The notes beneath the pieces are model-generated. The model was not told the DNA's origin. It saw only the letters and a list, made by a program, of their open reading frames with translations, and ran no database searches. From Rotaria sordida (Eukaryota > Rotifera > Eurotatoria > Philodinida > Philodinidae), in assembly GCA_905250125.1 (NCBI GenBank), contig CAJNOL010001031.1:19578-83577 (forward strand): 64,000 nucleotides of DNA, read 5' to 3'. Positions 59,901 through 64,000 of this stretch are shown piece by piece. A program made the translations under genes and the position numbers. The stretch's first letter is position 1; each line of letters starts with the position of its first letter.

Positions 59901-62489
59901 CATTAAACGTTGAAGTAATAATTCATATTTAGTTATACGTTGAACAGGTTTAATTAAATAGGAATTTATTGTATCAATTTGATATTTATGTTGAATTGTC
60001 TAAAAAATCAATGTCGATGTCAAACAGGATGTTGTCTTTTCTTTTTTCTGGTTTATTAATAATGGCATTTCAAGGAAATGTCGATATGCACAAAAAACAA
60101 AAAAACTAATAGACAGAGTGTCTACAATGGATGTAAGAATATTATTATGTACTTAGATTATATAAATATATGTTTTTCTTTTCTATTTTTTCATACAAAG
60201 TATAAAGCTAATTGGAATTATTTGAAATTGGAAAATTTAAAAAAAAAATTTTTTTAAACGAATAATTCATATTTCATTATTCTTTTACTTTCACTCAGAC
60301 CAATTTATTACTAATAATAGTTATTAATGAACTTTTTCAGATGATGTTGTGTCGATTATATATCGATCAGTTCGTGTTTTTGATTTTCACAATATCAATG
60401 ATCGTTCAATATCTCTACAAGCTGAAGTGTAGTCATCAGAAATGCAGTGTAAATCCCTTCGGGCAAAAAATTGCTTGAAACGAATAATAGTTGAGAAAAC
60501 TTTTACTAATACAAAAAGAAGCTTTTTCTAATAAAAGACGTCAATACAGAAGAATAAGCTAAATCGACACTAAAAAAAAACGAAGAAGATACTATTGGTA
60601 AACTGAAAATTGTCATAACGAAGTACACATTTCTTTGATATATGCAAGATGTGAACTAGAACCAGAGTTGAAACTTGATCTTTCTTAACGCATAACATAA
60701 ACAGAAAGGATAGAAAAATAAGGTCTGACTGTCAAGACAGTATCTGAATGAGAAAAAAGGAAAGTTTTTTTATCAACCGGACTAGTGCCAACTCTGACTC
60801 GAAGTTCTTAGTAAAATTAATTCTAATGAAAAAAATTACTTGGAATAACTGATTAATTAGTCGCGAGCGAACTTTTTTTAATTTGAGACTTTGTTCCTAA
60901 AATTTTCAATCTATTCGATTTTCGCTTTACCCAATAGAAGACTTCAGATCTTCTATTATTTATCATTTATTTTAATTCAAAGGATTTTTCAACAAAAAGA
61001 AAAAAGCGATTTTAACGATTCAGAAAGATATTTTCACGGATGAAATAATGTCGGCCTCAATGTTTTTCAAAAATTTTCAGCTCAAAACTTTCCGCAAGAA
61101 CTTATTTAATTATAAGAAGACTCTTCTCTTACGTCCAAGGAGAGTTTTATATTGCGAGTAGATATGAACAAGATGGTTTCAATCCCAACATTTTTTCATA
61201 GGGAATGAATACTTTTTATGGTCATATAAAACTTGTGTCGAATGTCATATTATCACGACCTATGTGTTATGGACAAAATGATCTGAGGTCTCGCGGGAAT
61301 CAGACCGAAACCAAAAACAATTGGTTCCGCTCATGTTTAATTACAGAGAAAGGTTATAGAAGCGAAAATTTTTCTTATCTATTTAAAACAACGACAAGTA
61401 AATTTTATCAAAATTTCTTTTATTATCGTATCAATGAAAAACTGAACGGATATTTAAGAAATATCGAACACTATTTGCATTGCTATTACTTTTCGTATAC
61501 TTTAAATATGTGATATTTTGAAAATAAATTTTTTAAAATAACTTTTTTGTAATATTTACCTCAAAATATGGACCACGATATTGTGTTAATAATTTAATAC
61601 ATGTTTCATTATTTTTACAATATTCAACATAATAAATATGAAATTGTTTTGCCTAAACAAAAGAAAAAAAATATATATATAAAGTTTTTTTTTTTGTATT
61701 AACCAAATTTTATTTACCCATGTAACAAAACAATGACCAACATCTTCAGGACTATCTTCATATCGTTCTAAATCTTTGATGAATAAACTACAAAATAAAA
61801 TAAAAAAATTTTTTTTTTTAATTCATTATTTATATATTTGAAAATAAATTTGAATTTACTTCTTATGAAAATTATGAATTTCTTCAATATTTAAAAATAA
61901 TATTGATTCTTTATTACGTAAAAATTCTGGTACTTCTTCAGAATGTTGACGCATTTCACCAAGATAATGCTATAAATAGAAATTAATGATAAGAAAATTA
62001 TTTTATTTAAATAAAATATTCTTTTCAACTTACTTGAATACATTTATTTAAACTATCAACATAAGCACGTTCTGTATTAAGTAATTCATTAAAAATTAAT
62101 CTTAATTTAAACAAAAAACAAAAAAAGAATTAAAATTTTTAAAATAACTTTTTTTTTTGTCTTTTTACTCTCGTTGTTTAGCTGCTTTTCGTTTTCCTTC
62201 ATTTAATTCTTGTTGTTCTAATTTTTCTTCTAAACTTGAATCACTTTTTCGACCAGCTTCTTTATCAATTTCCTTTAAAAAAAACAAAATCATAAATTTA
62301 TCTTTTTTTGTTCGAAAAAGTATAAATACAAACTTCTTTATTATTAATTCTCATTATTTTTTGAAAAAAATTATTAAAACCAGAATCAAGTCGATTACAT
62401 GTATCTTTAATAAGTGGTGCAAATGAATGTGAACGTTCGACTAATACATCAGCGCGTTCAACTAATTTTCGTACCATGGTTTTCTTTTC
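38825..62489 (-). CDS. TRIO: Trio/Kalirin RhoGEF-kinase, 5' end beyond the right edge
   Basis: Giant guanine-nucleotide exchange factor for Rac/Rho in axon guidance and cytoskeleton control; about 2,000 residues are visible. Helical segment and DH1: 62489-62334, 62272-62169, 62100-62034, 61969-61860, 61787-61718, 61652-61560, 59999-59790 ([16 protein letters not shown]). PH1: 59727-59536, 59465-59349, 59262-59102, 58462-58339. Small exon: 54954-54916. SH3-1 and linker: 52178-51812, 51513-51435, 51379-51169, 51096-51046, 50188-50117, 49691-49452, about 48033-47869. DH2-PH2: 47771-47365, 47304-47238, 47178-47066, 47001-46938, 46879-46793, 44780-44346 ([16 protein letters not shown]), 44281-44101. 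SH3-2: 43490-43457, 42754-41995. Ig: 41160-40945, 40883-40787. Kinase: 40263-40176, 40111-39911, 39845-39707, 39650-39478, 39414-39235, 38951-38825. Phases agree at nearly every join; the 48033 acceptor is weak. SEC14 and most spectrin repeats must lie outside. Confidence 0.93.
38995..39180. repeat. Dispersed repeat copy A in last TRIO intron
   Basis: Shares an ordered series of blocks with 40335-40545: TTAGCACAAT, then GATGTA, then AGGAAGATTGTTTTATT, then GAAATG followed by an AAGGAAGT block, in the same orientation. No coding sequence. The boundaries are approximate. Confidence 0.55.
40335..40545. repeat. Dispersed repeat copy B in TRIO intron
   Basis: Second, diverged copy of the repeat at 38995-39180 (TTAACACAAT, GATGTA, AGGAAGATTGTTTTATT, GAAATG-AAGGAAGT). 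It lies in the 523-base intron 40264-40786, which has no other content that I recognise. Confidence 0.55.
41222..41305. mobile_element. 84-base TA-flanked MITE in TRIO intron
   Basis: Nearly all of the element is two inverted arms of about 35 bases. The left begins TAAAGGGTGTTTTATAAGTA and the right ends TACGTATGAAACACCCTTTA, separated by about 13 bases. Both sides are flanked by TA-rich DNA, as expected for Tc1/mariner-type insertion. There is no coding capacity. Confidence 0.75.
43680..43965. mobile_element. Foldback element in TRIO intron
   Basis: Two arms of roughly 130 bases are inverted copies of each other. GAACCATTCGAGATGACACC near 43700 pairs with the complement of GGTATCACCTCGAATAGTTC near 43931, and TTGAAAATAGAAG pairs with CTTCTATTTTCAA. 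Because of the palindrome, both strands carry open frames starting MKIE and containing SIFNR; these mirror peptides are not genes. No transposase is present. Confidence 0.7.
44781..46792. other. 2-kb intron within DH2 of TRIO
   Basis: Lies between the exon ending HDYFE and the one starting EVRKKLGQ. It is AT-rich with homopolymer runs and an (AT)n tract near 46650. I see no exon, RNA or clear mobile element; a plus-strand open frame at 46133-46366 has no recognisable content. Confidence 0.5.
48034..49451. other. TRIO intron with a CG-rich patch
   Basis: Contains a (GTTT)n tract at about 48040-48064 and purine-rich stretches that create spurious lysine-rich open frames near 48490-48600. At about 48608-48778 there is a CpG-dense patch with GCGAGCGCG and GCGCAGGCGCAC. 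Such a patch is unusual in this AT-rich locus and could be an internal promoter or enhancer. No exon is supported. Confidence 0.45.
52179..54915. other. 2.7-kb TRIO intron upstream of SH3-1
   Basis: Holds a (CT)n tract, an (AT)n tract at 53962-53989 and somewhat less AT-rich stretches at 52540-52790 and 53480-53640. Several low-complexity open frames occur, but none looks like protein. Its position next to alternative 5' exons makes it a candidate regulatory region. Confidence 0.45.
52673..52710. repeat. (CT)n microsatellite
   Basis: An almost perfect dinucleotide run of about 35 bases in a TRIO intron. Similar shorter CT tracts occur near 53230-53260 and 55118-55140. Confidence 0.9.
55214..56002 (-). 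other. Optional or alternative 5' exon of TRIO
   Basis: A 263-codon open frame, starting MPDTKVQ and ending at a GAG|GTGGGT donor, is in phase with the 39-base exon at 54954-54916 that leads into SH3-1. It encodes a Ser/Pro- and Asp-rich disordered segment with basic patches (RRKRSLSSY) and no known domain. It could be a first exon with its own promoter. An in-phase acceptor just upstream of the ATG (TTAATAG) would equally allow inclusion as an internal exon. Confidence 0.6.
56575..57210 (-). other. Alternative first exon of TRIO
   Basis: A 212-codon open frame starts with ATG at 57210 ([14 protein letters not shown]) and ends DLDRK at a GTGAGG donor, phase 0. That matches the SH3-1 exon at 52178, whose other upstream exon ends HHHRK. 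It contains a run of about 16 mostly Asp residues and basic Ser-rich segments, with no known domain. There is no in-phase acceptor before the ATG, which argues for a separate promoter giving a short isoform without DH1-PH1. Confidence 0.6.
57457..57487. repeat. (GA)n microsatellite
   Basis: About 30 bases of AG dinucleotides directly 5' (on the minus strand) of the alternative TRIO first exon. GA tracts near promoters can act as GAGA-type sites, but that is speculative here. Confidence 0.85.
60000..61559. other. 1.56-kb intron within DH1 of TRIO
   Basis: Separates the exon ending RGPYFE from the one starting TIQHKYQ. The sequence is AT-rich to mixed, with no recognisable gene or repeat. A plus-strand open frame at 61205-61513 lacks any family signature. 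Confidence 0.5.
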
Positions 62490-64000
62490 CTTAAAAAAAA
62501 AAAATACATAAATAAATATATTGATCTTCCTGAAAAAATTCTCTTTGCTTCAAGATATTTACAAAATTATCAGACCTGTCTATGGGCGAAATTTCTTATA
62601 ATATGAGTTCAAACGGTAGATATCAGGTTAGGGTAATGGTATTTGATAGGATCTCTAGAAAACTGATTTTTTAATAGGAAGATTTTTGGGGCTCGACCTT
62701 TCATCATAGATGCAATTCGTACAGTAGAGGATTAAGATGCTCCTTATAGTCTATTTAGGACACATTTTTTTTTTGTCAAATACTGTTAGAAGTGTCTACC
62801 TATATTTTGTTTGCTTCTGTTTGAATGAAAACATTAAGGTTCTGAGAGTACTTTCAAAAACTCATGTTTTTCGGCTAGAGCTTTTTCTTTTATGAACTAT
62901 TGCAAATATAAGCAGTACATTATATTTGGAAAAATACGGAGAAACTCTAAATATTTTCTAGTATGAAGAGAACAAAATTTCAGCTCGATTAGATGTGCGG
63001 TAATCTAAAGAACGAAGAGATTCTCAACTGTTTTAGATGTATTCTTATATTTCCTTACTGCATTGTTTCGACTTCTTACTATGTCTATGACCAACCATTG
63101 AAACACAAGCAAAAATCTTTTGTCTTTTATCACCCAAGTGATCTTTTCTTCTATATATTCTAGGTATTTGGATCTATCAAAACATAGATAGTATCTGTTC
63201 TAACATTCTCTTGTGAATGTTTGTTGACAGACATGATAGCTAGTAATGTGTTGAAAAAAGCCTAGAACAATAACAACTACTTTTTCATATCGAACACGAA
63301 CTATAAGGTCATTGTCCGAACACGAACTGGAATCCGCGGTTTAGTACATATCTATCCAAAACAAGTTATCATTGAAGGGTTATTTATAGAGCATTATATA
63401 TATATGGGTAAAATCATTCGTTAGCGACGTGACATCGTAAACTTGGAGTATGCATATCTCGGCACTATCAACTAGTTTAGGTGTGATTTTTGAATGGTGT
63501 ACGAGTCTCTATTTACTCTAGATACTATGAAAAAAACAACACTCTAGAGCTTTGTTCAGAGGAGTTATTAACGAAAAACTAGCGTTAGCGATGTGACACC
63601 AAAAAGGACATCAAAAGTCACTTGATATACTTTGGTTTTTAAAAATTTCTAAGTGTTGCACAATTGTCAAAAACTTAATACGCGATACTAGACACCACTC
63701 CTAAGGCCACCAAATCCCAGTGTAAAATTATTTTGAGAATGTTTAGGTTTTTAAAAAAATAAAATCTATTTGGCGTTAGCGACGTGACAACTTTGTTAGC
63801 GACGTGACTGAGTACGACTACACTACTGATCGAATGCTCTGGTAACGAACTGAAAAGTTCGAAATCGATTCCAAAGGGCTCATATTAATGGTAGGAGGTC
63901 CTAGAATAATACTAAGACAAACATTTCCATTTCTGCTCTGTCTAAGGGCTCTGAAAGGTCGATTTTTTGGAAGGAACTTTTTGAAGTCCGATCTCGATGA
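62490..64000. other. Upstream TRIO intron (start of gene outside window)
   Basis: The exon at 62489 begins with a normal acceptor (TTTTTAAG), so at least one more upstream exon exists. None can be recognised before the window ends. The last 700 bases are less AT-rich and carry a repeated 14-base motif (separate entry), suggesting an inserted repetitive element. Confidence 0.55.
63419..63808. repeat. Four dispersed copies of GTTAGCGACGTGAC
   Basis: Exact copies start at 63420, 63775 and 63795, and a one-mismatch copy (GTTAGCGATGTGAC) at 63584, all in the same orientation. The spacing is irregular (164, 191 and 20 bases). Confidence 0.85.

Overview
The window is animal nuclear DNA. It is AT-rich, and its genes are split by many GT-AG introns, mostly 50-70 bases with some of 0.5-2.7 kb. 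Gene content is metazoan: a Trio/Kalirin RhoGEF-kinase, a TGF-beta-type receptor kinase, PPEF, KAT2/PCAF, CDC6 and RAP1. Very short introns, tightly packed same-strand genes, an intronless bacterial-type acetyltransferase and many small palindromic elements fit a bdelloid rotifer (Rotaria/Adineta type). That assignment is an inference and was not tested by a search. All exon coordinates come from reading GT-AG junctions, codon phase and protein-family continuity by eye.

Left part, plus strand (2.0-25.2 kb): spermidine synthase (7 exons), tyrosyl-DNA phosphodiesterase 2 (6 exons), KAT2 histone acetyltransferase (4 exons), the replication licensing factor CDC6 (10 exons), the EF-hand phosphatase PPEF/RdgC (13 exons), and an unrecognised secreted PAN/apple-like protein (2 exons). 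TDP2, KAT2 and CDC6 follow one another with gaps of only 98 and 178 bases.

Middle part (25.5-38.6 kb): a minus-strand RAP1 GTPase with two alternative last exons and a minus-strand F-box/WD40 protein. The F-box gene is divergent from a plus-strand activin/TGF-beta type II receptor-like kinase. Then come an intronless plus-strand GNAT acetyltransferase resembling streptothricin acetyltransferases, 3 kb of gene-free DNA holding unusual palindromic repeats, and a minus-strand secreted Mn-type superoxide dismutase.

Right part, minus strand (38.8-62.5 kb and beyond the right edge): one large Trio/Kalirin gene. Visible in order are a helical segment, DH1-PH1, SH3, DH2-PH2, SH3, Ig and the C-terminal kinase. 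Alternative or optional 5' exons in the middle suggest internal promoters. Small non-autonomous DNA elements (piggyBac-like, Tc1/mariner-like, foldback) sit mainly in introns. No rRNA, tRNA or CRISPR was found by eye.
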